Assembly: GCF_003385185.1 (NCBI RefSeq)
Contig: NZ_PQHZ01000044.1
Span: 1 to 55,923 of the forward strand
Origin: Amycolatopsis palatopharyngis
GTDB taxonomy: Bacteria; Actinomycetota; Actinomycetes; Mycobacteriales; Pseudonocardiaceae
DNA length: 55,923 nt
Direction: 5' to 3'
Shown: in pieces, positions 7,720-16,203 of the stretch
How positions within the stretch are numbered: the first letter of the stretch is position 1
Layout: every line of letters begins with the position of its first letter
Notes under the pieces: generated by a model
Told to the model about the DNA's origin: nothing
What the model saw: the letters and a program-made list of their open reading frames with translations, nothing else
The model's database searches: none
Position numbers and translations under genes: made by a program

Positions 7720-9056
7720 GCAGAGTCGTGCGACGTCGTGGCCGGTGGGTGGCGGGCCTGATCACCACAGCGGCGGTCGTCCTCGCGTCCTGCGGCGCGG
7801 GTGGCCGCCCCGATGAGGGCTCCGCGAGCGGCGGAGAGGCCTCCGACGTCGGTATCACCGCCGAGTCGGTCAAGGTCGGCGCCCACTTCCCGCTGACCGG
7901 GGTGGCGGCGCCGGGATACAGCGAGATCCCCACCGGGGCGAAGGCGTACTTCGACTACGTCAACGCGAACGGTGGTGTGGACGGCCGGAAAATCGACTAC
8001 GTCTTCAAGGACGACGCCTACAACCCCACCAACACCACGCAGGTGGCCAACGAACTCGTGCTGCAGGACGAGATCTTCGCGATGGTCGGCGGCCTCGGCA
8101 CTCCCACGCACAGCGCGGTGCTCGATTTCCTGAACAGCTCCGGAGTGCCCGACCTCTTCGTCTCCTCCGGTTCCCTGCTGTGGGACCAGCCGCAGGAGAA
8201 TCCCCAGACCTTCGGCTGGCAGCCGGACTACGAGATCGAGGGCAAGATCGTCGGTCAGTACATCAAGGAGAACCTCCCCGACGCCAAGGTGGGGCTCTTC
8301 CTGCAGGATGACGACTTCGGCGACGACGGCGAGAAGGGGGTGCGGCGCTACATCGACGACCAGATCGTCGCAGCCGAGCGTTACGCACCGGGAAACACCG
8401 ACATCGCACCGCAGATCGCGGCTCTGCAGGCGGCCGGAGCGGATCTGGTCATCGGTTTCAACGTGCCCTCATACACCGCGCTGAGCCAGCTCACCTCGCT
8501 GCGGTTGAACTACGATCCACAGTGGATCTACAGCAACGTGGGCTCGGACCCGGCGCTGGTCGGCTCGCTGCTGAGCAAGTTCTCCGAGGGCAAGGTGACC
8601 GGCTCCGCGATGCTCGACGGGGCGATCACCACCGAGTACCTGCCCGGAGTGGACACGGCGGACGACCCGTGGACCCAGCTCTGGCAGAAGGTCTGGGACG
8701 CCCACGGTGGCGATGGTGAGCTGACGAACTACCGCATCTACGGGATGTCCGAGGCCTACACGTTCGTGCAGGCACTGCAGGCGGCGGGCCCCAACCCGAC
8801 AAGGGAAGGGATCGTCGACGCGCTGGAGCAGGCGGGCAGCGAGTTCCAGGGACCGGGTCTCGCCCCGTTCCGGTACTCCGAGGAGTCGCATGCGGGAATC
8901 TCCGGAGTGAAGGTCGTGCGGATCGCCGGTGTGAGTACCGAGGAACTCACACCGGTGCTGGTGACCGACAACGGTGACGCCGAGATCACCGAGCACACCA
9001 AGGAACACGCACCACCGCCGGAGAACGGCATTCCCGACGTGCAGCCGGTGGGCTGA
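7716..9056 (+). CDS. ABC transporter substrate-binding lipoprotein (LivK-type)
   Basis: A 446-residue extracytoplasmic periplasmic-binding-fold type I protein and the ligand receptor of the importer. It has a twin-Arg-rich N-terminus, a hydrophobic stretch and a lipobox LASC with Cys26. The receptor-family ligand-binding motif is recognisable in VKVGAHFPLTG and in NPTNTTQVANELV. At about 420 mature residues it is longer than E. coli LivK and resembles actinobacterial amide/urea- or amino-acid-binding homologues. AGGAGG lies upstream within the livM 3' end. It is the last gene of the operon, followed by a strong hairpin. Confidence 0.9.
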   Translation: MSRVVRRRGRWVAGLITTAAVVLASCGAGGRPDEGSASGGEASDVGITAESVKVGAHFPLTGVAAPGYSEIPTGAKAYFDYVNANGGVDGRKIDYVFKDDAYNPTNTTQVANELVLQDEIFAMVGGLGTPTHSAVLDFLNSSGVPDLFVSSGSLLWDQPQENPQTFGWQPDYEIEGKIVGQYIKENLPDAKVGLFLQDDDFGDDGEKGVRRYIDDQIVAAERYAPGNTDIAPQIAALQAAGADLVIGFNVPSYTALSQLTSLRLNYDPQWIYSNVGSDPALVGSLLSKFSEGKVTGSAMLDGAITTEYLPGVDTADDPWTQLWQKVWDAHGGDGELTNYRIYGMSEAYTFVQALQAAGPNPTREGIVDALEQAGSEFQGPGLAPFRYSEESHAGISGVKVVRIAGVSTEELTPVLVTDNGDAEITEHTKEHAPPPENGIPDVQPVG

Positions 9057-9076
9057 GCGGGCGGATCGACCCTGAA

Positions 9077-9109
9077 GGCTGTGGTCACCGTGCTCCGGTG
9101 ACCACAGCC
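9077..9109. terminator. bidirectional terminator hairpin after the importer operon
   Basis: GGCTGTGGTCACC and GGTGACCACAGCC form a perfect 13-bp stem with a 7-nt loop in the short gap between the convergent importer operon and the saccharopine-dehydrogenase-like gene. It is the clearest terminator-like structure in the window. Confidence 0.8.
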
Positions 9110-9114
9110 CGGGG

Positions 9115-10305
9115 TCAGCGCTCGTCGCTCGGCCCGTCGAGCACGCGGATACTGACGCCGGCCTCGGTCAGCCTGCGGAGCAACGCTTCGCCCATCGCCA
9201 CGGCGGTGGTCACCTGGCCGGCGGTCTCGGGCAGTTCGTCGAAGGCAAGGCACAGCGCGGACTCGGCCAGCATGCGTGCTGTCTCGTCGTATCCCGGATC
9301 GCCCCCGGCGAACTCGGTGACCACTGTGGTGCCACCTGCCTCGCCGGTGAAGCGGACGGAGAACCAGGACTTCGCCCTGCGTTCGGGGCTCGGGCCCGCG
9401 CCGGGTTTCCTGATTTTCGCGAGCGCGTCCCGCGCCGGCGGGATCTGCGCGAGCAACGCGAGCCCGGCGAGGCCGACTCCGGCGACGGCGACCGTGGGCA
9501 GCCGCTTGACCGACGCGTACTGGTGATAGGTGAAATCGGGCCCATAGCGTGGCAACGCTCTCGCCGAGCGAGCCACGATCCGTGGGTCCAATGAGGACAT
9601 CGGCACCAGCCACCGGCCCGTCGTGGTGTCGCGGTGGAGCCTGCCCAGCGGTGTCCGTACCCGGCGCTGGTCGATACGGGGTTCGACGCGCGCGCGTTCC
9701 CGTGCGGTCCGCAGCATCGCCAGCGGCCGGGAGAACGCGGTGAGCGCCGAGGAGTAGGTGCCACCGGAGAATTCCGCGTTGACCCGTACCTGGCTGCTCA
9801 CCGTGATCGGGACGCCCTGCGGCAGTCGCCGCACAGTGAAAAGCGTACCGAGGTCGTAGGGGATCGAATCGAATCCGCAGGCGTGCACGATCCGCGCTCC
9901 GCTGCGCCGCGCTGCCTCGTCGTGGCGCAGGTACATTCGGTCGACGAACTCCGGCTCGCCGGTGAGGTCGACGTAGTCGGTACCGGCCGCCGCGCAGGCG
10001 GCCACCAGCGGCTCCCCATAGTCGGAATAGGGCCCGACGGTGGTGATGACGACTCGGCTGGCCGACGCCACGTCGCGCAGTGAGCCGGGCTCGCCGATGT
10101 CGGCGTGCAGCAGGGGCAGGTCCGCGCACGCGGGGTTGATCGTGGCGAGTCGGGTCCGCAGCTGTTCGAGCTTGGCCCGGTTGCGCCCCGCGAGGGCCCA
10201 CGTCGCTTCGGCCGAAATCCTGCGAGCCAGGTACTCGGCCGTCAGCCCGCCGGTGAATCCGGTGGCACCGAACAGCACGAGATCGTAGGTACGGTTCTCG
10301 GGCAT
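9115..10305 (-). CDS. saccharopine dehydrogenase-like / trans-acting enoyl reductase family protein
   Basis: A 396-residue NAD(P)-binding oxidoreductase with an N-terminal Rossmann motif LVLFGATGFTGGLTAEYL, then WALAGRNRAKLEQL. Further family segments are VVITTVGPYSDYGEPLVAACA, DYVDLTGEPEFVDRM and HACGFDSIPYDLGTL. The closest well-known relatives are mycobacterial trans-acting enoyl reductases (Rv2953 type) and saccharopine dehydrogenase-fold proteins, many with membrane or lipid substrates. A hydrophobic stretch (VAVAGVGLAGLALLAQI) in the C-terminal half supports membrane association. The substrate is unknown. Confidence 0.85.
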   Translation of the reverse strand: MPENRTYDLVLFGATGFTGGLTAEYLARRISAEATWALAGRNRAKLEQLRTRLATINPACADLPLLHADIGEPGSLRDVASASRVVITTVGPYSDYGEPLVAACAAAGTDYVDLTGEPEFVDRMYLRHDEAARRSGARIVHACGFDSIPYDLGTLFTVRRLPQGVPITVSSQVRVNAEFSGGTYSSALTAFSRPLAMLRTARERARVEPRIDQRRVRTPLGRLHRDTTTGRWLVPMSSLDPRIVARSARALPRYGPDFTYHQYASVKRLPTVAVAGVGLAGLALLAQIPPARDALAKIRKPGAGPSPERRAKSWFSVRFTGEAGGTTVVTEFAGGDPGYDETARMLAESALCLAFDELPETAGQVTTAVAMGEALLRRLTEAGVSIRVLDGPSDER

Positions 10306-10393
10306 GGGTACGGCTCCTGTTCCTCGGGGGTCCGCGCAAGCGATCGTAGATCGTCGTGCGGTCGAGCGCGGCCGCGCCAGTGCCCACGGCCAG

Positions 10394-11218
10394 TCACCGC
10401 CCGGGAAGGGACACCTCGGTGACGGCGCCGGCCAGCAGCGTCGGGCCTGTTTCCGCCGGGCCGGTACCGGCCGTCTCCCGCACGTCGGCCACCACGGCGG
10501 TGATGTTGTCGGGCCCGCCGAGCTCGTTCGCCTGCTGGATCAGCCGCCGCAGGGTGGCCTCCGGAGCGGCACCTTCGGCGAGTGTGTCCCGGATCGTGTC
10601 GTCGGTGAGCACACACGTCACGCCATCGGTACACAGCAGGATCCGGTCGCCCGGCAGGCAGTCGTGCAGGGACACATCCGGTTCGGCGCCGTCGCCCGCC
10701 ACCAGTGCACGCATGAGCATGGATCGCCGGGGATGGTGCGCGGCTTCTTCCGCGGACATCTGGCCATCGGCGACGAGTTGTTCGACGAGGGTGTGGTCCC
10801 TGGTGAGCCGCCGGAGTTCGCTGCCCCGCAGCAGGTAGGCGCGCGAGTCCCCGACGTGGACGAGCGCGAATCCCGTGCCGTGCCAGAGCAGCGCGGTCAT
10901 GGTGCAACCCATGCCGGTGAGGTCCTCGTGAATCCGGGCCAGCTCGGTGAGCGCGCTCCCGATACCGGTGACCGTCTCGGCGAGCAGCCGGGCGCCCGCG
11001 TCGGCCGTGATGTCCTCCGGAACCGCCGGAACCGCCCGGCCGGAGAGTTCGCTGATCGCTACCGCACTCGCCACCTCTCCGTGCGGCTGACCACCTATTC
11101 CGTCGGCCACGGCGAGCAGCCGGGGACCGGCGAACGCCGAGTCCTCGTTGCGGGTCCGCCGCCGTCCGGGATCCGAGGCGGCGGCGTAGTCGAGCCGATC
11201 AACGCGAGGAGATGTCAT
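10394..11218 (-). CDS. PP2C-family protein serine/threonine phosphatase
   Basis: A 274-residue cytosolic phosphatase. Metal-binding motifs are in place: RTRNEDS near residue 21, LLAVADGIGGQPHGEVAS, a central LLCTDGVTCVLTDDTI, and the C-terminal GGPDNITAVVADV. No membrane segment or extra sensor domain is visible, so it is a minimal PP2C. It is divergent from the HTH-methylase gene, and a Ser/Thr kinase follows that gene. A phosphatase and kinase around a DNA-modification-like gene suggests a signalling module, which is an inference. Confidence 0.9.
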   Translation of the reverse strand: MTSPRVDRLDYAAASDPGRRRTRNEDSAFAGPRLLAVADGIGGQPHGEVASAVAISELSGRAVPAVPEDITADAGARLLAETVTGIGSALTELARIHEDLTGMGCTMTALLWHGTGFALVHVGDSRAYLLRGSELRRLTRDHTLVEQLVADGQMSAEEAAHHPRRSMLMRALVAGDGAEPDVSLHDCLPGDRILLCTDGVTCVLTDDTIRDTLAEGAAPEATLRRLIQQANELGGPDNITAVVADVRETAGTGPAETGPTLLAGAVTEVSLPGR

Positions 11219-11302
11219 GCTGGCAGTAAATCAGTGGTTGATTCTGTTCACAAGCAGAATTGTTGTGGAAAGTATGAGCGCTGTGAACTAGGCTCCGGCG
11301 TC
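11219..11302. promoter_or_regulatory. AT-richer divergent promoter region
   Basis: These 84 bp between the divergent phosphatase and methylase genes are clearly richer in A+T than their surroundings (for example TTGATTCTGTTCACAAGCAG), which suits a promoter region serving both directions. TTGTGG at 11263 could be a -35 element, but no convincing -10 follows. Confidence 0.4.
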
Positions 11303-13078
11303 ATGGGCCAGGACGGGACAGTGAACGCGGGCGAGATCGCCCGGCTGGTGGACGTCGGTCGTGCGGCCGTGAGCAACTGGCGGCGCAGGCACGAGGACTT
11401 CCCGCGTCCCGTCGGTGGTACCGCGTCGAGCCCGCTGTTCTCCCTCGCCGAGGTGCAGACCTGGCTGCGGCGCAACGGCAAGCCGTTCCAGCTCTCCGCC
11501 GCGGACCGGGCCTGGCAGGAGATCCGGGCCGCGGGTGACGATCTGCGCCTCGGTGAGCTCGTCGCCGACGCCGGTGAGCGGCTGCGCGGTGATGTACCCG
11601 GTGCTACGGGTGCGCTGGGAGAACTGGTGGCCGAACGTGGTCCCGCCATGGCCTTCGAGGAACTGTGCGCGCGTTACTTCAGGGCGCACTCCCGTGGGCT
11701 CGACCTCACCAGGGACGAGGTGGCCGGGCTGATGGCGAGCCTGGTGTGCACGGAAGGCACGACCGTACTCGACCCAGCGTGCGGTGTCGGTACTCTGCTG
11801 CTGGCCGCGGGCAGGGTCACCGCGCTGGGGCAGGAACTCAGCGGGCCCGCCGCGCGGATCGCCGCGAGTCGCCTCGAACTCCGCGGGGTCCCGGCACGGG
11901 TCGTTGCCGGTGACTCCCTGCGCACGGACGCCTTCGACGGCGGACATGCCGATGCCGTTTTGTGCGATCCGCCGTTCAACGAGCGGTCCTGGGGGTTCGA
12001 CGAGCTGACCGGTGACCCGCGGTGGGAGTACGGAATGCCGCCCCGGGGCGAGCCCGAGCTGGCGTGGGTCCAGCACTGTCTCATGAAGGTGCGCCCGGGC
12101 GGGACGGTGGCGATCCTGATGCCGCCTGCCGCGGCGAGCAGGCGTCCCGGCAGGCGCATCCGGGGCAATCTGCTTCGAGCGGGGGCGCTGCTCGCCGTGT
12201 TCGGCCTCGGGCCGGGCGGCCCCGATCTGTGGCTGCTGCGCAGACCCGAGCCCTCGGCGCCCCCGCCGTCGCGGATCCTGCTCGGTGAGTACGAGGGGGA
12301 TCTTCGGGCGGTGGAACACGCCTGGTCCCGGTTCCGGAGTGAACCCGAGGCGCCGGGTGCGGTACGGATCATCGATCTGCTGGACGAGGATGTCGATCTG
12401 AGTCCGGCCCGTGCGATGAGCAGGCGGCGCGATGGTGAGCTGGTGCGGGAGTTCACCACGGCGACCGACCGGCTGAGGCGAGTGCGGTTGTTCGCGCCCG
12501 GACTGGAACCACTGGAGGGCTCGGCGGCACCGGCCTCGACGACGGTCGCGGATCTTGTCGCGGCCGGTCTGGTGCGGATCCGGCACGCCCCGGCCGGGGT
12601 GCCCGTCGGCAGCGGGGAGCGTCCGGTGCTGACCGCGCGGGATCTGGCCGTGGGACGCGCGCCGAGCGGGCGAACCGGCCCGGGCGAGGGGAGCGAGAGC
12701 GATGTCGTGGAGGTGCGCGCCGGTGATGTGGTGGCCTCGCCCTCCGGAGCGGTCCGGGTGGCCTCGGTGACCTCGGAGGGCTCCGTGCTCGGGCCCTCGC
12801 TCACGCGGTACCGCGTCGACCCGCAGCGGCTCGACCCCGAATTCCTCGCCGGGGTTCTGCGAACCGCCACGGCCAGGGGGCCCGGTATGTCGAGCCGGGT
12901 CGATCCGCGGCGGATCCGCCTGCCGAGCCTGCCACTGACCGAGCAGCGCAGGTACGGCGCGGCGATGAGCGAGTTGCAGGTACTCGCCGACGCGAGCCGG
13001 GAGGCGGCGGAGGCGGGTCAGAAGCTGCTCCGGCTCGGTTGCGAAGGCCTGGTCGCCGGCCACCTAGGCCCACGATGA
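11303..13078 (+). CDS. HTH-N6-adenine DNA methylase-specificity domain fusion protein
   Basis: A 591-residue protein with three visible parts. Residues about 1-60 form an AlpA/MerR-like helix-turn-helix (EIARLVDVGRAAVSNWRRRH, then a WLRRNGK end). Residues about 120-340 are a class I SAM methyltransferase of the HsdM type, with motif I VLDPACGVGTLLLAAG and motif IV CDPPFNE; DPPF is an accepted variant of (N/D)PP(Y/F). The C-terminal 200 residues look like one HsdS target-recognition half: PVLTARDLAVG, VRAGDVVASPSGAV and the closing LPLTEQRRYGAAMSELQVLAD helix. No nuclease or helicase is nearby, so it is a solitary modification-type protein. The ATG at 11303 fits the HTH start; the frame is open to 10304 but overlaps the phosphatase gene. 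DNA methylation has not been shown by anything here. Confidence 0.8.
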   Translation: MGQDGTVNAGEIARLVDVGRAAVSNWRRRHEDFPRPVGGTASSPLFSLAEVQTWLRRNGKPFQLSAADRAWQEIRAAGDDLRLGELVADAGERLRGDVPGATGALGELVAERGPAMAFEELCARYFRAHSRGLDLTRDEVAGLMASLVCTEGTTVLDPACGVGTLLLAAGRVTALGQELSGPAARIAASRLELRGVPARVVAGDSLRTDAFDGGHADAVLCDPPFNERSWGFDELTGDPRWEYGMPPRGEPELAWVQHCLMKVRPGGTVAILMPPAAASRRPGRRIRGNLLRAGALLAVFGLGPGGPDLWLLRRPEPSAPPPSRILLGEYEGDLRAVEHAWSRFRSEPEAPGAVRIIDLLDEDVDLSPARAMSRRRDGELVREFTTATDRLRRVRLFAPGLEPLEGSAAPASTTVADLVAAGLVRIRHAPAGVPVGSGERPVLTARDLAVGRAPSGRTGPGEGSESDVVEVRAGDVVASPSGAVRVASVTSEGSVLGPSLTRYRVDPQRLDPEFLAGVLRTATARGPGMSSRVDPRRIRLPSLPLTEQRRYGAAMSELQVLADASREAAEAGQKLLRLGCEGLVAGHLGPR

Positions 13079-13171
13079 CGTGCGGCTCGGATTGCGCGCG
13101 GCCGGCGACGTGGGTGGCGGGGGTACGGTTGTGCGCGTGGTGCGGCCCCGCCGGCGAGTGAGGCGAGAACA

Positions 13172-14089
13172 TTGTTGATCGCGCAGCGCTACGAACTCGA
13201 CGAACTTCCCCTCGGCAGGGGCGGGATGGGTACCGTGCATCGGGGCCATGACCGGCATCTCGACCGCACGGTCGCGGTGAAGTTCCTCGCGCTACCCGGA
13301 GGACCGGACGGGGATCTGGAGCGGCGTTTCGTCCGGGAGGCGCGCATTCTGGCGCGCCTCGAGCATCCGGGTGCGCCCGTGCTTTACGACTTCGGCACGT
13401 TCGAGGGCAGGCCGTTTCAGGTCATGCAGTTCATCGACGGCGTCACGATCGACGATCTTGTCGGTGAGCACGGTCCGGTGCCGGTGGCCTGGTCGGCCGC
13501 CATCGCCGCGCAGGCGTGCGCCGTGCTCGCCGCGGCGCACGAACTGGGAATCTGCCACCGTGACCTCAAGCCGACCAATCTGATGCTCTGCCCGGATGGT
13601 GGCGTGAAGGTCCTCGACTTCGGCCTCGCGATCCTGCGCGAATCCGACGTCGCCCGGTTCACCAGGGCGGGACAGATCCTCGGTACACCCGCGTACATGG
13701 CGCCCGAGCAGATCCAGCGCGGCGTCTCCGGCCCCGAGGGTGATCTGTACTCGCTGGGTTGCGTGCTGTACGAACTGCTGACCGGCGAGCAGCTGTTCAC
13801 CGGGCCGACGGCGTTCTCGGTGTTCGAGAAGCAGGTGCACGAGCCGGCCCCGGAGGTTCCCGGGCTGCCCGCCGAACTCGGCTGCGTGCTGCGCGAGTTG
13901 CTGGAGAAGGACCCGGCGAAACGTCCGGCCGGGGCGACGGAGCTCTATCGCAGACTCGCGCCGTTCGCCGTGGACCTGCCGATGCTGCCCGGGTTCCTGC
14001 ATCCGGTGACTCGGCCGAGCCCGGCCCGGATGTACACGCATATGGCGGGCAGGCTGCTCGACGCCGATCCCGGCGACTGCGGCGGCTGA
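13172..14089 (+). CDS. soluble serine/threonine protein kinase
   Basis: A 305-residue Hanks-type kinase. The glycine loop is LGRGGMGTVHRG, the ATP-binding Lys is in VAVKFL, the catalytic loop is HRDLKPTN (His129-Asp131) and the metal-binding DFG is at 149-151. GTPAYMAPEQ marks the end of the activation segment. The chain ends about 25 residues after the kinase fold, with no transmembrane helix, PASTA or other sensor domain, unlike PknB-type receptors. The start is a TTG (13172), with AGGCGAG upstream. It lies 93 bp after the methylase fusion on the same strand. Targets are unknown; the neighbouring methylase is a candidate by position only. Confidence 0.88.
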   Translation: MLIAQRYELDELPLGRGGMGTVHRGHDRHLDRTVAVKFLALPGGPDGDLERRFVREARILARLEHPGAPVLYDFGTFEGRPFQVMQFIDGVTIDDLVGEHGPVPVAWSAAIAAQACAVLAAAHELGICHRDLKPTNLMLCPDGGVKVLDFGLAILRESDVARFTRAGQILGTPAYMAPEQIQRGVSGPEGDLYSLGCVLYELLTGEQLFTGPTAFSVFEKQVHEPAPEVPGLPAELGCVLRELLEKDPAKRPAGATELYRRLAPFAVDLPMLPGFLHPVTRPSPARMYTHMAGRLLDADPGDCGG

Positions 14090-14144
14090 CTGGAGCGGAC
14101 AGGAAGATCCAGCCGGCACCGTCGGGTAAACGACGGCGCCGGTT

Positions 14145-14167
14145 ATCTTCTAAGTAGCTTAGGAGAT
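14145..14167. promoter_or_regulatory. 23-bp inverted repeat, candidate operator
   Basis: ATCTTCTAAG-tag-CTTAGGAGAT is an inverted repeat with 10-bp arms and one mismatch, in an AT-richer stretch about 40 bp upstream of the BNR-lipoprotein start. Its size and symmetry resemble binding sites of MarR- or GntR-type dimers. No regulator gene is adjacent, so the factor is unknown. Confidence 0.5.
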
Positions 14168-14205
14168 GATGGTCGTCCGACAGGATTCGACGGAGGAGCG
14201 GCAGG

Positions 14206-15093
14206 ATGGTCACAGGCTCAGCGCGAGGTACGACATTTCGGCGTCGCGGTATGGCGCCCGCACTCGCGATCGTGATGGTGTTCGTCAGCGCCTGCGGAAG
14301 TGCCGAAAGCGGTTCCCAGGGTGAGCACAGCGACGAGCACGGGTCCGTTTCACTCGCGCACGTTCACGGGCTTGGCGTGAATCCGGCCGACTCGACGCTG
14401 TACGTGGCAAGCCACCACGGGCTTTTCCGGGTGACCGGCGACGCCGCTCCCGAGCAGGTGGCGGGTCGTACGCAGGACTTCATGGGATTCACCGTCGTCG
14501 GGCCCGACCACTTTCTCGGTAGCGGGCACCCAGGGCCAGACGACGCGGACCAGCCCTCGCACCTCGGGCTGATCGAGAGCAGGGATGCGGGCCTGACCTG
14601 GACGCCGGTCTCGCTGTCCGGCGAGGCGGACTTCCACGCCATGGAGGCCGAGCACGACCGCGTCTACGGGTACGACAGCGTGTCGGGTCAGATCATGGTC
14701 AGTACCGACAGGAAAACCTGGGACCGGCGGGCCCGCCTTGGGCTCGCCGACATCGCGGTGTCACCTGTGAAGGCGGACACCCTCCTCGCCACCACCCGGG
14801 AGGGCCTGGTGCGCAGCGGCGATGGCGGGCGCGCCTTCGGGCCCGTCCCGAATGCTCCGGCCTTCGTGGTCCTCGACTGGCCCAGCGCCGACCGGCTCCT
14901 GGGTGTGGGCCCGGACGGGCGCGTCCAGGTCAGCGACGACGGCGGTACGACATGGAGTCAGCGCGGCCGCGTTCCCGGTGCGCCACAGGCGATCACCAGT
15001 CACGGTGAGTCCGATGTGTACGTCGCGACCGAGGAAGGTATCCACCGATCCGTCGACGGCGGCCGGACGTTCACCGTGCTCCACGAGCTCTGA
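14206..15093 (+). CDS. BNR/Asp-box repeat lipoprotein (F510_1955 family)
   Basis: A 295-residue secreted lipoprotein with lipobox FVSAC (Cys30). The mature part begins HVHGLGVNPADSTLYVASHHG and contains several Asp-box-like segments (SRDAGLTWTPV, STDRKTWDRR, SDDGGTTWSQR, SVDGGRTFTV), indicating a six- or seven-bladed beta-propeller. Family members are labelled glycosylhydrolase, but I see no catalytic glutamate arrangement that proves activity, so a binding role is equally possible. GGAGGA lies 8 nt upstream of the ATG. It follows a 23-bp inverted repeat and converges on the siderophore formyltransferase. Confidence 0.8.
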   Translation: MVTGSARGTTFRRRGMAPALAIVMVFVSACGSAESGSQGEHSDEHGSVSLAHVHGLGVNPADSTLYVASHHGLFRVTGDAAPEQVAGRTQDFMGFTVVGPDHFLGSGHPGPDDADQPSHLGLIESRDAGLTWTPVSLSGEADFHAMEAEHDRVYGYDSVSGQIMVSTDRKTWDRRARLGLADIAVSPVKADTLLATTREGLVRSGDGGRAFGPVPNAPAFVVLDWPSADRLLGVGPDGRVQVSDDGGTTWSQRGRVPGAPQAITSHGESDVYVATEEGIHRSVDGGRTFTVLHEL

Positions 15094-15101
15094 CCGGCGT
15101 G

Positions 15102-15120
15102 CTCCGCCTCAGGTGCGGAG
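15102..15120. terminator. hairpin between convergent lipoprotein and formyltransferase genes
   Basis: CTCCGC-ctcaggt-GCGGAG gives a 6-bp stem with a 7-nt loop that spans the formyltransferase stop codon, in the 15-bp gap between two convergent genes. A short bidirectional terminator is likely. It marks the left edge of the siderophore island. Confidence 0.45.
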
Positions 15121-16062
15121 GTCGGTGGTGAGGTAGCCGCCCATCGTGGTGAAGTAGTCGGCCGCGGCGTACTCGGTGCCGTCCTCCGTTCGAACCCGTT
15201 CCACGGCGAGTCCGTGGTTGCGGCCGAACCTCGCGTCCGCGCCCGCGACGATGACCACGGCGTCGCCTTCCTTGATGAAGATCCGGCCCGGCGTGCCGCC
15301 GTAGTGGCCCTCGGAGACCGACGCGCGCACGATTCGCAGGCGTTGCCCACGGTGGTACGTGAACGCGTTGGGGTAGGGGTCGGACTGGGCGCGGACCAGC
15401 CGGTCGATATCGGCGGCGGACCAGGTCCAGTCGATCCGGCTGTCCTCGATCGCCCGCTTGTGGAAGAAGCTCGCCTTCGAGCGGTCCTGCGGGGTCCACT
15501 CGGTCTGTCCTGCGGCGATGAGCCCGAGGGACTCGGTGACCACGGGTTCGATCAGTTCGACCGTCTTGTGGAACAGGTCCGTCGTGGTGTCGCGCGGGCC
15601 GACCGCGACCGCGCGCTGGAGCACGATGTCACCAGCGTCGAGTTCGGCGTCCATCTTGTGCGCGGTCACGCCCACCTCGGGCTCGCCGTTGATCAGTGCC
15701 CAGATCAGCGGTGAGAATCCGGCATAGGCAGGCAGCAGCGAGTCGTGCACGTTCAGCGTGCCGTGCCGGGGGAGGGTGAAGATCTCCGGCGGAATCCAGG
15801 TGCGCCAGTTGTTCGCGACGATCAGGTCAGGATCGGCCTCCTTGAGCCGGGTCATCAGTTCCTCGTCGTCGGGCCGGTTGCGCAGGAGAACCTCGACGCC
15901 GTGCTCGGTCGCGAGATCCGCGACCGAATCGGACCAGATGCGCTCGTAGGCGTGGTCGGACCTGGGGTGCGTGACGACCAGCACCACCTCGTGCTCCGAG
16001 TCCAGCAGTGCGCGCAGGGTCCGATGCCCCCACGTCTGGTACCCGAACATGACAACCCGCAT
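15109..16062 (-). CDS. N5-hydroxyornithine formyltransferase for siderophore synthesis
   Basis: A 317-residue methionyl-tRNA formyltransferase-fold enzyme expected to transfer formyl from 10-formyl-tetrahydrofolate to N5-hydroxy-L-ornithine, like CchA of the coelichelin pathway. The catalytic triad of the family is visible as Asn104 and His106 in LNVHDSLLP and Asp145 in DAGDIV. The C-terminal domain is short and suits a small-molecule rather than a tRNA substrate. Divergent placement from the ornithine N5-monooxygenase and an iron box about 58 bp upstream support the role. The expected product, N5-formyl-N5-hydroxyornithine, would feed NRPS modules 1 and 4. Confidence 0.88.
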   Translation of the reverse strand: MRVVMFGYQTWGHRTLRALLDSEHEVVLVVTHPRSDHAYERIWSDSVADLATEHGVEVLLRNRPDDEELMTRLKEADPDLIVANNWRTWIPPEIFTLPRHGTLNVHDSLLPAYAGFSPLIWALINGEPEVGVTAHKMDAELDAGDIVLQRAVAVGPRDTTTDLFHKTVELIEPVVTESLGLIAAGQTEWTPQDRSKASFFHKRAIEDSRIDWTWSAADIDRLVRAQSDPYPNAFTYHRGQRLRIVRASVSEGHYGGTPGRIFIKEGDAVVIVAGADARFGRNHGLAVERVRTEDGTEYAAADYFTTMGGYLTTDLRT

Positions 16063-16120
16063 GGGCCCTCCTCATCTCACTCGGCAACGGCGAACCGACG
16101 GCAACGGCAAACCGGGTTAG

Positions 16121-16139
16121 TTAAGCAAGCCTTGCCTTC
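16121..16139. promoter_or_regulatory. iron box (DmdR/IdeR-like), formyltransferase side
   Basis: TTAAGCAAGCCTTGCCTTC resembles the actinobacterial iron-box consensus TTAGGTTAGGCTAACCTAA, with AAGCAAG and CTTGCCTT as near-symmetric arms. It lies 58 bp upstream of the formyltransferase start and overlaps an AT-rich stretch beginning TTAGTTAAG. Repression by a DmdR/IdeR-type regulator with Fe2+ is inferred. Confidence 0.6.
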
Positions 16140-16203
16140 GTAAGCAATGCCTGACACGGGGACGAACATCACCATCGAAAGTACTAACTGAGGTCGCACT
16201 AAG

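Noticed and set aside
8756..10387. Overlapping minus-strand open frame across the lipoprotein end and the enoyl-reductase-like gene
   Set aside because: The enoyl-reductase-like frame has clear Rossmann motifs and a proper start; this frame has none.
10304..11302. Long upstream extension of the methylase-fusion reading frame
   Set aside because: It overlaps the well-supported PP2C gene on the other strand. The HTH domain starts naturally at the ATG at 11303.
13139..13172. Possible fourth copy of the operon-junction repeat before the kinase gene
   Set aside because: Only a GTGCGGCCC-like block and GGCGAGTGAGGC are shared. The upstream blocks and the terminal ATGAGC are missing, so it may be chance.
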